Shown here: positions 1-12,213 of the stretch, in pieces
Position numbering within the stretch: position 1 is the stretch's first letter
How the letters are laid out: every line of letters starts with the position of its first letter
Origin: Otatea glauca
Taxonomy: Eukaryota > Streptophyta > Magnoliopsida > Poales > Poaceae
Direction: 5' to 3'
Assembly: GCA_036346275.1 (NCBI GenBank)
Contig: CM070728.1
Span: 19,802,723 to 19,866,722 of the forward strand
DNA length: 64,000 nt
Program-made: the position numbers and the translations under genes
Notes under the pieces: model-generated
The model's input: the letters and a program-made list of their open reading frames with translations, nothing else
What the model was told of the DNA's origin: nothing
The model's database searches: none

Positions 1-5
1 AGGAG

Positions 6-1618
6 GTGATCGAGCATCGACTAGCCGTGGAACCTAGCGCCAGGCCTGTGGTGCAGAAGCAGCGTAGATTTGCAAAAGACAGGAAGCAGGCCATACAAGA
101 GGAGGTCGGCAAACTCCTAAAAGTTGGCTTCATTCGAGAGGTCCGTCACCCGACGTGGCTGGCGAACCCTATCCTCGTCAAGAAACCCAACGGCAAGTAG
201 AGGATGTGCATCGACTACACCGAACTCAAAAAGGCTTGTCCTAAAGATCCTTTACCTCTCCCCCGCATCGACCAGATAGTGGATTATACTGCAGGCTGTG
301 AGCTGCTAAGCTTTTAGATGCCTACTCAAGGTATCACCAAATTAGCATGTCTGCAGAGGATGAGGATAAAACTACTTTTACTACTCCCATTGGTGTATTC
401 TGTTATGTTAAGATGCCTTTCAGTTTATAGTGTGTTGGTGCTACATATCAACGCTGTATTCAAAACTGCTTGAAGTCCTAAATCGGGCGCAATGTGGAAG
501 CGTACGTCGATGATGTCGTAGTCAAGTCAAAAATTGAGAGCACACTAATCAGTGACCTCGATGAGACACTTGACAACCTCAGGAAGTATCGAATGATGCT
601 TAACCCCGAGAAGTGCACGTTCGACGTTCCGTCTAGCAAACTTCTCGGTTTCCTGGTGTCTAGTCGAGGCATCGAGGTCAACTCGTGCAAAATTGAGGCC
701 ATCGACCAGATGCGTTCTTCGCGGACACTGAGGGAAGTGCAAGATCTCACGGGTTGCATCGCAGCCCTTAGTCTATTCATTTCTCAGATGGACGAACAAG
801 GGCTATCCTTCTTCAAGTTACTCAAGAAGCAAGACACTTTCAAGTGGCCCAAGGAGGTAGAAGAGGCTTTTTGAGATCTGAAAAGGTACTTATTATCTCC
901 ATCAGTTTTAACTTCACTTAACGAAAAAGATGAGCTCTTTTTGTACATTACAGCTACCCCTCAAGTAGTAAGCATAGTCCCGGCGATCAAGCAAAATTGC
1001 CCTGAGAAAAAGGCCAAGGTCCAGAAGCTGGTGTGCTACGTGAGCGAGGTGTTGTTTGACGCCAAGCTGCGATACCCTCAAGTGCAAAAGATGTTGTACG
1101 CTGTCCTGATGACTTCTCGAAAGCAGCAACACTACTTTCAAGCACACAAGATTGCGGTTATGAAGATGTATCTGCTCAAGGAAGTAATACGCAACGAGAG
1201 GCGACAGGGTGAATTGCGCAGTGGGTGGTCGAACTCAACGAGTTCAATGTCGATTTCGCACCGCGAACCAGCCTCAAGTCAGGAGTCTTGGCGAACTTCA
1301 TCACGGAATGGACGCACGTCGAGGAAAAGGAGCACATGGCAATCGATGACCACTGGACTATATTCTTCGATGGGTCACTCACGCTTCAGGGCTCGGGGCT
1401 GGCATCGTGCTCAAATTATCGACATGTAAGGAGCTTAAATATGTCATTCAACTAAATTTACAAGCTTCGAACAATATTGCACAATACGAGGGACTGGTTA
1501 ACACGCTCCGCATGGCTGCGTCACTTGGCATCAGATGATTACTCGTGAAAGGGGACTCACAGCTTGTCGTAAACCAAGTGCAAAAGGAGTATCAATTCAC
1601 AACCCGCTGTTGAGTCCA
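6..1618 (+). pseudogene. Ty3/gypsy pol fragment: reverse transcriptase and RNase H
   Basis: Decayed pol of a Ty3/gypsy retrotransposon, cut by the window start. Pieces read in order: an RT N-terminal part with WLANPILVKKPNGK near 145-197, then after an in-frame TAG the continuation RMCIDYTELKKACPKDP. The catalytic YVDD motif lies near 500-511 in AYVDDVVVKSK. From about 890 to 1450 there are RNase H pieces, including a stretch near 1075-1165 that matches the YP..QK..YAVL..SRK..HYFQAH pattern of the gypsy RNase H junction, and a FFDGSL box near 1365. Stops and frameshifts break it at least four times, so it cannot encode an enzyme. The bases needed to complete the catalytic core are spread over different frames. 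Orientation is opposite to the fragment that follows at 1619. Family assignment is firm; the exact lineage is not. Confidence 0.85.
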
Positions 1619-1900
1619 CCAGTTGGTCAATTCGGGGCAAAGGAAAATTATCTTTTAGACAAGCTTTATTTAAGCTGGTAAAATCAACGCACATGCGCTA
1701 CTTACCATTTGCTTTCTTGACCATAACCGGATTAGCAAGCCAATCAGGATGACCAACTTGCATTTTTTGGGCCAAGTAACATTTCTAAGCCCAGGGGAGA
1801 ATGCCTTGCATCCTATATAAAGACAAGAATGTGATCGTACATTAGGAATTTGGTCCATATATTCAGGAGAACGAGGTCATCGCCGATCATGATTAGGAAC
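1619..1900 (-). pseudogene. Ty3/gypsy RT N-terminal fragment, opposite orientation
   Basis: Reading the minus strand gives HPDWLANPVMVKKANGK, a stop, then RMCVDFTSLNKACLKD and FPLPRIDQL. This is the same RT segment found on the plus strand at 145-290, but from a different gypsy family (VDFTSLNKAC against IDYTELKKAC). The frame has a stop in place of the usual Trp after NGK, as does the plus-strand copy. It lies downstream of the gag-like minus-strand frames and the LTR at 2892-3474, so it is probably the pol of that minus-strand element after a deletion of the rest of gag and protease. The junction with the plus-strand fragment is near 1618. Confidence 0.7.
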
Positions 1901-1905
1901 TTCAC

Positions 1906-2827
1906 CTAGGGTGTGGTGTTCGAAAACGCTTCTCCGACGTGGCTCATTTCTCCGCTGGTGGCTAATGCTTTGCTGTCACCGAACAGACGAAATTCATCCA
2001 CGCGGGAATCGGTCTGAGACCTTGTGGACAAAGACCTATCTTGCTCTTCGTTTGTAGCTTCTTGTAGATCAGCAGCGAGGGATCTTGTAATTGTTTCATT
2101 GAGTACATTTTCTCCTTCCATCAGGTGATTAAGAATTGCACTTGATAAAATACGAATCCTTTCGACGGGAGTAGCATCCTGCGAATCACTGGGAGTAAGA
2201 TTTAAGTCTCTTACCGTCGCCTTCGGAGGTGGTGGTGTAAATGGAAGAGCCTAACGAGGTTGTTCTCCAAAGACGTCAAATCACCGTAAGGTGCTAGGTT
2301 GACCTCTATAGTATAGGCATTTGGCCTTGTCAACAGTTTTTTGCTTTTTCGCCATAAGTCGCTCATATTCATTTTGAGCGGCTTTTTCAACTCTTACCTG
2401 AGCTTTGCGCTCTTCGCGTTCCACTCGATGTTCCTGTCTCACTGGTAACCACACAAGCATGGAAACCAGAGTAGACGGAACGCGTCAGTCCTCCATCTTC
2501 ATCCGATGATGGGGTATAATCCAGGCTTTGGATACAATCTTTTGAGGCTGGACTTTTCAAGAGGTTATTGCTGCCTATTGACGTATGTTCATTATCAATC
2601 TCCATGGAACATACTTCATGGGCAAGTTCCTCCGAACCCACTGGAGGTATGGCTAAAGATTTACCTTTTGATTCTTTAGGTGATTGTTCTTTCGCTTCAA
2701 CCTCCACCTGAATCTTGGCCAATTCTGCTTTAGAAACATGCTCGGAATAGAAATAACACTTACAATCTTCTTCCATTTGATAATCGTCTCCATCGAGATC
2801 AGCATAGTCGGCGAGATCGAACAATTT
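1906..2827 (-). pseudogene. Gag-like 5' ORF of minus-strand LTR element
   Basis: Two minus-strand open stretches follow the LTR and primer-binding site at 2877-3474. The first runs from an ATG near 2824 (MFDLADYADLDGDD...) to 2387; it is acidic, Ser/Glu/Lys rich, and looks like the N-terminal part of a plant gypsy Gag. The second (2121-1906, MEGENVLNETITRSL...) is polar and may be further Gag. Position right after a PBS supports Gag, but I see no zinc knuckle and no clear capsid motif, so the assignment rests mainly on location. Multiple stops separate the pieces. Confidence 0.45.
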
Positions 2828-2876
2828 TCTTCATCCATCACAAGGGATCCCTTTACCTTGATTACCAGACGGCTCT

Positions 2877-2891
2877 CCTTCTAGCGCCAAC
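2877..2891 (-). other. Primer-binding site next to LTR
   Basis: Plus-strand CTTCTAGCGCCAAC abuts the LTR start; read on the minus strand it is GTTGGCGCTAGAAG, of the TTGGCGC type used by many plant gypsy elements. It fixes the minus-strand orientation of this element. Confidence 0.6.
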
Positions 2892-3474
2892 TATCGATGT
2901 CTAAGACCTAAGGTCTCTTAATCGAGCTTATGAAAATATGATTGCGGGCTCCTAGTAAACAAATGAGGAAAACAATATATGGGGATTGCTTCTTTATTAT
3001 CCAAGCGGCTCTATAGAGTATACAAATTACAGAATGAATTCTCTCAGATGTCTATTGCTTATTCTGGATGAAAATTAGATGCCTTCAATAGCAAGAATTG
3101 GTCCCCTATTTATATCGGTTGAAGAGGCGGCGGTTGTTCTCCATAGGGGCATCGTGTAACCGAGAAGTGTATTCTTGCTAAACTGTGTCTTCTCGCCAAA
3201 TGGTGCCTTTTGTAGAAATAACTTCTAGATAGTTATGTATACCTGTCAGATAACATGTGCGGGGATAACTGCTTGTCCCCGACCAGTTGGTCGGGAACGA
3301 CTAATGTGAAGCAAAGTTATTGACCACCTTGGTTGAATTAGTCGGAGATTTAACCTTTCGGATAAAGGTGGGCTTCGTTCTATACATTATAGGCTTTATG
3401 TATTGTAGGTCCATTACTAGAGTTTATTCACGAATAATTGAGGGTCCAAATAAGTGATAGATTTTGAATCCTCA
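2892..3474 (-). repeat. 5' LTR of minus-strand gypsy element
   Basis: This stretch is a diverged copy of the solo LTR at 14651-15272 (shared TGTCTAAGACCTA start, CTCTTAATCGAGCTTAT and TCTTTATTA blocks). A TATA box reading TATAAATAGG on the minus strand lies near 3105. The expected CA end is near 3474. MULE-1 begins only 14 bases further on. No TSD can be tested because the other end of the element is rearranged. Confidence 0.75.
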
Positions 3475-3487
3475 TAAAAAACTTCAA

Positions 3488-3573
3488 GATTTTTTTTAAA
3501 TAATACATTCTTTATTCAAAATTGCAAAAATATACCTCGATCTGAAAAATTACAAAAATATATCTCTGTCGCC
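3488..3573 (+). repeat. MULE-1 left terminal inverted repeat
   Basis: Starts GATTTTTTTTAAATAATA and continues through AAATATACCTCGATCTGAAA to a TCTCTGTCGCC motif; the reverse complement of 8857-8942 matches it with few differences. Confidence 0.88.
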
Positions 3574-3795
3574 CTTTGAGAAAGCGAGATGGAAATGTCA
3601 CCCGTTCAAAGGGCAACTAAGATATGTGTCTCCCTTTGAACGGGTGACTGACGGCCACGTCGATGCCACGTAAGCTCAGATCGCTTCGGCTCCCCCTGTC
3701 GCCCAACCATCGGGCGATAGGTAATAAATCGACCGTTGGTTTGACGACAGAGGGGGTGCGGGCCTCTGTCGCAAAACCAACGGGCGATAGAGGAT
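3560..3795. repeat. MULE-1 left subterminal short palindromes
   Basis: Several copies of a GTCGCCC...GGGCGA(T) palindrome, for example CTGTCGCCCAACCATCGGGC and CTGTCGCAAAACCAACGGGC. The same motif recurs inside the right end (8655-8850) and in both ends of MULE-2. These look like candidate transposase-binding sites (inference). Confidence 0.6.
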
Positions 3796-4359
3796 GGCTT
3801 TTTAATCATGCCGCGAGCAATGTAGCCACGCGTGCTCATCTCATTTCAGCTAGCCCAGCCGAGAGAAAAGAGAGAAGTGGGAGGGAGAGGAGAGAAAAAG
3901 GAAGGGAGGGAGAGAAGGAAAGGGGAGAGGAGAAGAAATTTGTAGCCGTGCGAGATTTGTAGCCTTGCAGGTAATTTTTTCTATTTATTTTATTAAGCAA
4001 TAAACCATGATAGGTTACAAAATTATTTAGATCTAGTTAGATTTAGAGGTTATGGATAGATTTTGTATATTTTTAGTAATTTAGTTGGTTCATAGAAAAA
4101 CATGTACGTATATGTTTTTAGGAATAATAATATATTTTTAGGAATGTAGATATTTTTTAGAGATAGATGTAGATATGGTTTTAGGAGTGTAGATGTTTTT
4201 TACAAATATAAGTAGAGAGATGTATATTTTTACGAATATAGATAGATATATATTTTTCGAAGTGTAGATATAGATAGATCTAGATTTTTTTGATAAAATA
4301 GATATAGTATTTTTTACAAAATGTAATTGATTCGTGGGTTAATGAATCGATTCGCAGAT

Positions 4360-6970
4360 ATGTCAAAACGAGTTCTATTTAGAATCTATTATGGAGAAAG
4401 GGTTGTCATGTATGGTTTAGAGGGTGCTTCTCTGAGTAACTTTCAGTATCTGGACAAAAGTTTAAGTAGGGTTGAAGAGCGTACATTTTCTAATATGTTG
4501 AATTGGTTGTATTATACTTTTCGGATGGAACCAGAGAAGTACCAGCTGAAGTTATTTTGCCTTTGTACTATGCAAAATGATCATGTTTATTGGGAGTTAG
4601 TTGAGGTGAAGGAACTGTATCGTGGAGGTTATATGTGATGGGGGCGGAGCAACGTGGATGGTTTCGTGTGCATTTAGTGCAAGCATATGATAGGGTTGTT
4701 GCCCTACAACAGCAGTTGGACACCGGTTAGTGTAGTGAGCCTCAAAATGAGTTGGACGCCGGTGAATCTAGCCGAGAGTAGCATGTTCAGGAATGCAACG
4801 AGGACAATATTTACCAGAGTGGTGAACAAGTTGAGGTTGGAGAGGATGATAGAACCATTGGACAAGAAGCGCTGGGACAAGTAGACGAAGGTGTGGAAAC
4901 TGATGAAATAACAACAATGATGGAAGAGGAAGACCGTGAATACACCAGAGCAAAAGTGGAAGACGACGATTACTCGAATGAGGAAGATGGAGGTACGGAG
5001 CCGCTTGTGCCAACAGATTGGAGCACGCATCAATTTAATAAGCTGGTTGTGAATGAAAGCAATGATACACCGTGGCAATATAGTGACAATGTGGTTAGGC
5101 CTTACAGTATATACCCGACAAAAGAGGCAGTGCAGGATGCCGTGAAAGATTAGACCTTATCATTAAGAAGGACATTCATGGTTAAGAAGTCCACCCAACC
5201 TGCTACGACGTGGTGTGCAAGATCCATAGGTGCCCCTAGAGAGTGCACGCGTACAAGCCCAAATTGGGCACCCATTGGCTATGTTCGAAGGTTGAGCAGC
5301 ATAGCTGTATGACTGAGGAAACCCTGATGGCTCACAGGAACCTGTCATCCAGGTATATCGCGAATATCATATACCCAGAGATAGTGGAGAACCTCAATTT
5401 TGAGCTTCGTGCTATTATCCGAGCAATCAAGAACAGATATCATTACACAATTAGCTACAGGGAGGCATGGAGGGCGAAGCAGAAGGCCTTAGAAATGAGA
5501 TTTAGGAAATTTGAAGACTCCTACCATAATCTGTCCGCACTGCTCAGTTGTATTCAGGGAAGAAATCCTGGCACTTATTATGATTATCAGGACTAATCGT
5601 CCAGCAAGTGGTCGCCCAAGAGGCATCTAAATAGAGTTTTCTTCGCATTCGGAGCTTGCATTAAGGCATTCTATCACTGCCATCCATTGTTGTGCATAGA
5701 CGGCACATTCTTGACCGGGAAATACAAAGGGAAAATAATGACAGCTATGGGCTTTGATGGAAACAACCAGATTCTGCCTGTTGCTTTCTCCTTTGTAGAA
5801 AGCGAGAACTATGAGAGTTGGCTGTGATTCCTACGGAACTTGAAGATCGGGGTGGTGAAAACTCATCAAGATGTGTGCATATTGCATGACAGACATGCTG
5901 CTCTGCTTAGTGCTATCAAGAAGTTGCAAACAAGGGAAGGGGAGCCATTTCTATGGCCTGACTTGCAGAGCCGATGGTGCATGAGGTATTTGGGTGGGTG
6001 TGAACTTCTATAAGAAATTCAAGAACAAAGAACTGATGAATATGTTCAAGAGACTATGTAAGCAGAAGCAAGAGAGTAAGTTCCGTACTCTATGGAAGAA
6101 TCTTGATGAGCTAACAAAAAACACAAAGAGGAGCAAACGAACAAGGCTAATAACAGTGAAACACAGGAGCAGGCAGAGCCTCTATTCCCTCTGCTAACAG
6201 AAGATGAGGCGACGAATCGTCGTCGAAGGCAAAGGCCAATCAAACGTTTCTCAGACTGGATAAAGCATGAGCCGAAAGAGAAGTGGTCATCGTTACATGA
6301 CACACATGGTGCTAGATACGGTGTTATGATGACCAACTTGGCGAAGGTGTACAACTGGGTAATGAGAGGGGTGAGGTGTCTCCCGTTGGTACGAATTGTT
6401 GAGGGAGTGCTGTGGAGCACAACCAAGTACTTTGTGGATAGGCATCAAGCTGTTGAAGTACTAATGAGAGATGAGGATCTATTGTACTCAAGTATGATCA
6501 CTAAATACATGGATGAGAAGAGTAAGAAGGCGGCCAAACATAGAGCTATCAAAGTAGGTGCACGAATACTGCGCTTCGAGGTGATATGCAAGGATAAAGG
6601 ATGCCTGGGAACAAACTAGAAAGTTATCACCCAAGAGTACATCTTGCAGGCTGACTGCAAATGCTCGTGTAACAAACCCCACCTTTTACATAGGCCATGT
6701 TCTCATGTGATAACCGAATGTGTTTTACATATCTATCTGAATATTTTACAAAGGAAAAGGTGATGGCAACTTAGAGCAATGAGCTTTATAGTTATGGTGT
6801 TGTCGGTTCTTTCACCACAACTCCTAGTGTCAATAAAAGGTTCTGGGTTCCTGATTTTGATGCAAGAACATGCAAAGCAGGGCGTTGCAAAACAAAGCGT
6901 ATCAGAAATGACATGGATGAGATTGAAGTTGGTAAGCGTGTGAAGAAATGTTCATTATGCACAATACATT
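4360..6970 (+). pseudogene. MULE-1 transposase (MURA type), decayed
   Basis: Remnant of the cut-and-paste transposase. In order: an N-terminal domain starting MSKRVLFRIYYG at 4360; an acidic linker (4860-5010); a MuDR/FAR1-like zinc DNA-binding segment near 5190-5350 with CKIHRCP.RVHAYK; the MULE DDE core with CIDGTFLTGKYKG, whose first Asp is at 5699-5701, and CILHDRHAALL near 5877; a long C-terminal stretch; and a SWIM zinc finger near 6655-6715 (CKCSCNKPHLLHRPCSH). Stops near 4638, 5151, 5597, 5826 and 6195 and some frame changes make it non-coding. The start is chosen because CAG lies two bases upstream and a leader intron of about 390 bases (donor GTAATT near 3971) ends there, as in MULE-2. 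MULE-2 and MULE-3 carry homologues with the same domain order. Confidence 0.88.
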
Positions 6971-7103
6971 TGTCAGTACTGACAACTTGCATGCATGACT
7001 GTCTTTTCAGCCCGATTTGACTACACACTCCGGTGATTTGCTATCCATCTGCATATTTGAATCTTACCTTCCAACAATTAGTCCATACACCACCCCTTCG
7101 AGT

Positions 7104-7113
7104 CTATAAAAGG
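7104..7113 (+). promoter_or_regulatory. TATA box of the second MULE-1 gene
   Basis: CTATAAAAGG lies about 50 bases upstream of the ATG at 7158, with a pyrimidine-rich leader between them. It indicates that the second gene has its own promoter inside the element. Confidence 0.65.
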
Positions 7114-7157
7114 TCGAACCGTAGGCGCACACACACATCTCCCACTCACATTTCACC

Positions 7158-8033
7158 ATGGCTGGATCCTCTAGCAGAGCATTCTCGTGGACACCTGATA
7201 TGAGCAGCGTTGCCCTTTATTACACGTTGAAGGTTACGCGTAATGGGAAGGATGATCCGTTTAAGGAGGAGAACCTAAGTAAAGTGGTGTCCAAATTGCA
7301 AGAGTGGCGTCTAACATTATCGAGGCATAACGTGACAACCTCAGACCTGAACTTTGTGACATTCGACGACCTCAAGGCGCACTTGCAAGGGTGGCGTCAA
7401 AGGTATTTCAAGGTGTGCGAACTAGCCGACCACCCTTCTGCTACAGGTTTCTCTACAAGACTTTATAGGTAATAATGCTGCCTGATCAGTATGCAGAACA
7501 TATTAAGATTAGTTATTTCCTATTTGTTCACCCTACTAATCTTTTTAGCATTATTAATAAGTTTACTAATTCATATGCTCGTCTTGTGTGTTAGTCATTC
7601 CTGGAGGATAAAGAGTTGTTAAACAAAGATATTCCAAAATTTGCGGCGATGTATGCTCTTCGACAGGGGTGTGATACCTGGTTCGCGCAGAAGAGGATCT
7701 AACTTGAGGGGTAGAGGTCGACCTAGTACTGTTGCAGCAGCAAGTTCAAGAGGACGTTCAACCACCACCAAAGGGGGGCTTGCCCCTAACTACACAAATA
7801 ACGATGACGATGACAATTTCATGTCACCTAGACCTCGACGTTCGAGCACTACCACAACAGACCGTTCAAGCACTACTACAACAGGCCGTTCAAGCAACAA
7901 TGCAAGAGGACGTTCAACCATCACTAAAGGAGGGGTACCTCCTAACCGTACAAATGACAATTATGATGAAGATTTATGCCACCTAGGCCATGAACCTTGC
8001 GTCCTCCGAATCCTAACGATGATATTACATTAA
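7158..8033 (+). pseudogene. MULE-1 accessory gene, Myb/SANT-like DNA-binding protein
   Basis: A 104-residue first exon starts MAGSSSRAFSWTPDM and ends after LKAHLQGWRQRYFKVCEL and ATGFS. The Trp near residue 11, the L..RL..WR.RY helix and the terminal GF fit the Myb/SANT-like domain found in plant transposon partner proteins. A likely intron runs from GGTAATAATG near 7469 to TTAG at 7594, followed by SFLEDKELLNKDIPKF. The simple splice is out of frame with that exon, so one small indel is implied. A later open stretch (7641-8033) is rich in Ser, Thr, Arg and Gly with repeated RSSTTTT units and may be the tail. The protein would probably bind DNA with the transposase, by analogy with Harbinger partners (inference). 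It could instead be a captured host SANT gene. Confidence 0.6.
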
Positions 8034-8856
8034 GCCCTATCAGGTATCCAAACGTAGTACCCCATCAACAACCAATAGATAACTATCGTCCATTTGATTA
8101 TGCTCTATTCCGAACACAATGGCCATAAAATGTACTTAATCCTTCACCAGAGGCATATACTTATGTTATATCTCAGGCTTATGAATTCTCTAAGGTATGT
8201 TTGTACCTGTGTTGTATCCTAGTTTTTTGAATTCCTTAAGGCATGTACTTATATTGTATCCCAGTTTGTGACTTTGCCCTGCACTTTGTAATATCAATGT
8301 CGGGTTTTATTCATTTCCAATATTTTACTATGATTTGTCATCAAATTTGTCACACACCGAAAAGAGAATGAGGAACAACAAAATTTGATTTTTTTTGTCA
8401 AAATAATTAACTGACACATAATTTTGTAAAACACTACATGAATTATGATTATTACTGACAAATATGAATTTTTCAGAATTTATTGCACCCTAGTTTAAAC
8501 TTTAATATTCTAGCAACCGTCAAAATAACACTGATTTTTAATAATTAATGCTGGCAAGTTACAACGAATTTTTGAATAAAATCAGTGCAAAATAGTTCTT
8601 CATAAATTTAATTTTCTCCAAAAAAATCGTGATTTTAGAATTTATTCGGGGCTCTGTCACCCTGTCGCCCGATGGTGGGGGCAACTTATTACAATCGCCC
8701 TATAGTCAGGCGACTCAGTCTAGTCGCTCAATGGTCGGGTAACAGAGTCAAGTCGCCCAAGGTGGGGCGACAAAGTCCTCTCACCCTAAAATTTGGCATC
8801 ACATTAGTGCTGACTCAGCTTTTTCTGCGTTTTGCACTCTTGTCGCCAAACCATAC

Positions 8857-8942
8857 GGTAACAGAGGTATATTTTTGCAATTTTTTCGGATCGAGGTATA
8901 TTTCTGTAATTTGAATAAAAAACATATTATTTAAAAAAAATC
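8857..8942 (-). repeat. MULE-1 right terminal inverted repeat
   Basis: Reverse complement begins GATTTTTTTTAAATAATA and carries AAATATACCTCGATCCGAAA, pairing with 3488-3573. Confidence 0.88.
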
Positions 8943-8952
8943 TATACTTCGT

Positions 8953-11308
8953 AGACATTTGATCTTGGGGTTTGAAGTACATATTGCCACAATTCCCCAT
9001 GCTCCTATTAGTTTGGGTAAATTGGTAGAAATGGCAGAAAAGATGAATAAAAGGAGAGATGCCTTCCCAAAGGTGAGAAAAGACAATAAGGATGTAAATA
9101 GAATTTGGTCCAAGGTGAAGGAGTTCTATCTCGAAATGGTCTAAAACATCGTGACGAACTCACTCTAGGGCAAGAGAAAACCTAATCTCACAAAAGAAGT
9201 GAAAAAGATGATCCGACCTTCTTGTAGGATTGGAGCCACTTCATTGCCGTAGGTCCATTTGATCAAGGCCTTGGTTCTCTACTGCGTGGATCTTCCTTTC
9301 AGTACAAGTCAACCTGCCCAGAATTTTCCATAATCGAAAATGGAAGAATCATGGAAAGAGAGTTGGAAACCAAAAGCATGAAGGTGAAAAGCTTATCGAT
9401 GAAAACTGCGATGGAGATAAGGTAAAAAGGAAGGATTCGGTTTATATCCCTTCTTTACTGCAGATTGTTTACCTGTGTACCACAATCTTCAGGTACAATC
9501 TTTCCACATTCTCGTTAATAATCAGAATGATCGCAAGGGAGAAAATCTTTTAAAGCACGATTCAAGAAGACAAAGCCTTAAGTAGATATTTTATTTTCTT
9601 AAGCGTTTGGGCCTACCTGAAGAGTTATTGACCATGTAAAGTATTTTACAGTCAACATCTCTCTAATAAGTTGGCCCACATTTGAAGCCCTAGTTAATCA
9701 CGAATGTGCCTAAAGTCACCATTCAGAGATCTTATCCCCTTTAGTAGTAACCTGATTGAAAGATAATCACGACCAGTTAAGACCAAAGGAAAACAAGTCT
9801 TGGGCAAATGATGACCAATGGTATGGTTTCAGAAGCTCCGATCGAAGATGAGATAGTTTCCCACATGATTAACATGAAGACATTTATTGTTGTATCTAAC
9901 AACTTTCGATAGTTGATTAAAAAACGAGATAGTTCAAGACTTAACCAAGACTTGTGTGAAGAAAAAAAAAACGTCTACGATAGATTTAACTCTCACCCGT
10001 TTGGTGACTATGAATAGGGTGGCTTGCTCGCCATAAAAGTATATCTGATTATATATATTATCTCATTTTATTTTTATAACTTTTTTTCTACTGCAATAAA
10101 GTATCGTGTTCTCGTATTTTTTTTCCGGTAAGCTAGATAGAGTACAGTTGGTTTCCATCATCGTCACATTTCTCTATCCCATCCTCGGGCCGGCCATTGT
10201 GCGGGCCCGCCCCTGTACATGTCCGTGGGTGGGCCCGTGTACTCGTGTAGACGTACGAGGCATGAGCGATTGCTATGTACTACTACTACTCCATTTCGGA
10301 TCTGAGGCCAGGCTGATGCGATACTTGGTGCGTTGCGGATAGAAGGGTGTTCCTTTTTTGTATGCTTTAAGCTCAAGAACTATGATGAACAAAGGAGGTT
10401 ACTGGAAGTTTTAACTCAAGTTCTTTTGCACAAGAATTGTCAGGCATCATGTCACGAACCGATGGACATGCAAAATCCACTTGTTTTCCATGCACAAACC
10501 AGTTTCACAAATCTACTAGTACTAGTATTTCGATTAAGCAAAGCCTGTGTAAATCTTACGTGGATCCGCACGGCCACAGTGACCATGCTGTTACCCGTAG
10601 CTTCATAAATTCCCGACGGATCCAGAAGATCTCCACCGTGCGGCGACCTTGATCTTTGCCATAACTTCCTCTCACCAAACGCAGAAGAGCCTCGATCAAG
10701 ACGTCAGTAATGGACAGTTATAGCAACGCATATTGCACACTCCTTTCGCCATTACTACTCCTATGCGCACACACGCATTGACTAGCTATCGACGGCCTGT
10801 ACTTGGCTATGAGATCATGGGGCAAGGTCACAACCAGTACCACAATAATCGCGGGCAAGTACACGTATAAGCATGCACCTCGAACTTCGGCACATATAAA
10901 TGCTTTCCCAGTTCGCAGCTCGTCCTAGCAGTACTCGCTACTGCTCCATGCGGGGTGCTGACTCCCGGCCGGGCGACTCCTATTGCCCAACATGCTAATG
11001 GTGGCACCCGGCCTGTGTGACCCCAGCCTTGCTCTCCATGCATGCATGGCCCCTGTATCTCTTCTGTCATACATCAATCATACCAAAGCTGCGTGCAATG
11101 GCAGGCTGTGTAGATTGAAGCCTTGCCCAAATTATCTTTGCACTTTTTTTTCATATTTAGCGACGAAATTGTAATTCTTTCTTTTTTTATTTATTTAGTA
11201 CTAATGAAATTGTAATCCTAATCCTCTTCTCGATGGCATAATGGGCGATTGTGACAACGTGTCATTTATCGTGGTATAGGAACACAGCATGTCCACCTAT
11301 CATGGTAA
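8953..11308. other. No gene recognised
   Basis: About 2.3 kb of AT-rich then mixed sequence. Short open frames exist (for example 8959-9144, MILGFEVHIATIPH...) but none shows a known domain. The first part may be LTR-element remnant because it continues beyond the MULE-1 insertion in the flank of the LTR at 2892-3474. The part from 10190 to 11070 is less AT rich and may be low copy. Confidence 0.4.
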
Positions 11309-11316
11309 GAGAGAAT

Positions 11317-12205
11317 CAGTGGCAAATCCAGAATGAAAGTAGAGGTGGGGCTTTTATGTCGAAGTTCTAACTCAACATACGCATACTAATGATACATCTA
11401 CCGATATATTGCCAACCAAATTACAAATTCATCATATTAAATCAGAAAGACAAAAATATCAATCAGTCAATAGAATATAGACTTAGGGCAATAGAATACA
11501 AAAATCAGACATCAGTTATCACAACAAAATGCATTCAGGCATGAGGCATTGCATTGGGGTTTGGGGCAATTTTTTTATACCGAGCAAAGTAATCAGTGGC
11601 GCTAGCGAATTAGTCTGACTCTGGTGTCCTCGTCCTAGCGATCAATACGAAGCTGAGAGTCTCCTCGTCCTCGGTCGCTCTTCCTTGCCGATCACCTCGA
11701 TTCCTATCTGGGCTCTGGCGATGCGCGTTCGGCCGCCGGCTGGACGGAGTGAGCCTTGGTTCCTCTCTAGGCTCTGGAGATGCGTGTTCGGCTGCCGGAT
11801 AGACGGCGCTCGAGCCGCCGATTCTCTCCTTTGGTGATGCACGCTTTGCCGCGATCGCCGTGCAATGGTCTCATCGCTGCGAGACGACACCGACATCGCT
11901 TATCTCTCGAACTCCTTGTCTTTGCGCTACTACAATAAAGATGCCGAGCATCGCACTGCGGATGAAAGCCCATGAGAGTAAGGGATCCTATGACTAATTT
12001 TGATGACTCACTTGCCTGACAGTATTGTTTTCTACTTTTCTTATTACATCTTACTTCCAATTGACAGTTACTAAACCTACCGATTTACCGTCATAGCGCT
12101 ACGTTTCTGCTTTTTTCTGGCATTGAGGATACTGGAGGAGGGGGATTAGGCCGACCGGAGGTGCGGCTGGCGCCCCAGCCAGCCCCAACGGTGGATTCGC
12201 CACTA
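11317..12205. mobile_element. Non-autonomous hAT transposon (889 bp)
   Basis: Starts CAGTGGCAAATCCAGAA and ends GGTGGATTCGCCACTA, giving inverted termini of the CAGTGGCGGATCC type common in grass hAT elements. A perfect 8-bp duplication GAGAGAAT flanks it (11309-11316 and 12206-12213). No transposase is inside; the interior holds an AT-rich half and a GC-rich half. Confidence 0.88.
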
Positions 12206-12213
12206 GAGAGAAT

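Larger units (their letters stand above)
3488..8942 (+). mobile_element. MULE-1, Mutator-like DNA transposon
   Basis: A 5.45-kb element bounded by about 86-bp inverted repeats and holding, on the plus strand, a MURA-type transposase remnant and a second gene with its own promoter. Outside the TIRs, AAACTTCAA (3479-3487) and ATACTTCGT (8944-8952) match at 6 of 9 positions, compatible with an old 9-bp target duplication. Gene order is transposase then SANT-like gene, both in the same direction, unlike the convergent order of classical MuDR. The leader is purine rich (about 3868-3945). Confidence 0.85.
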
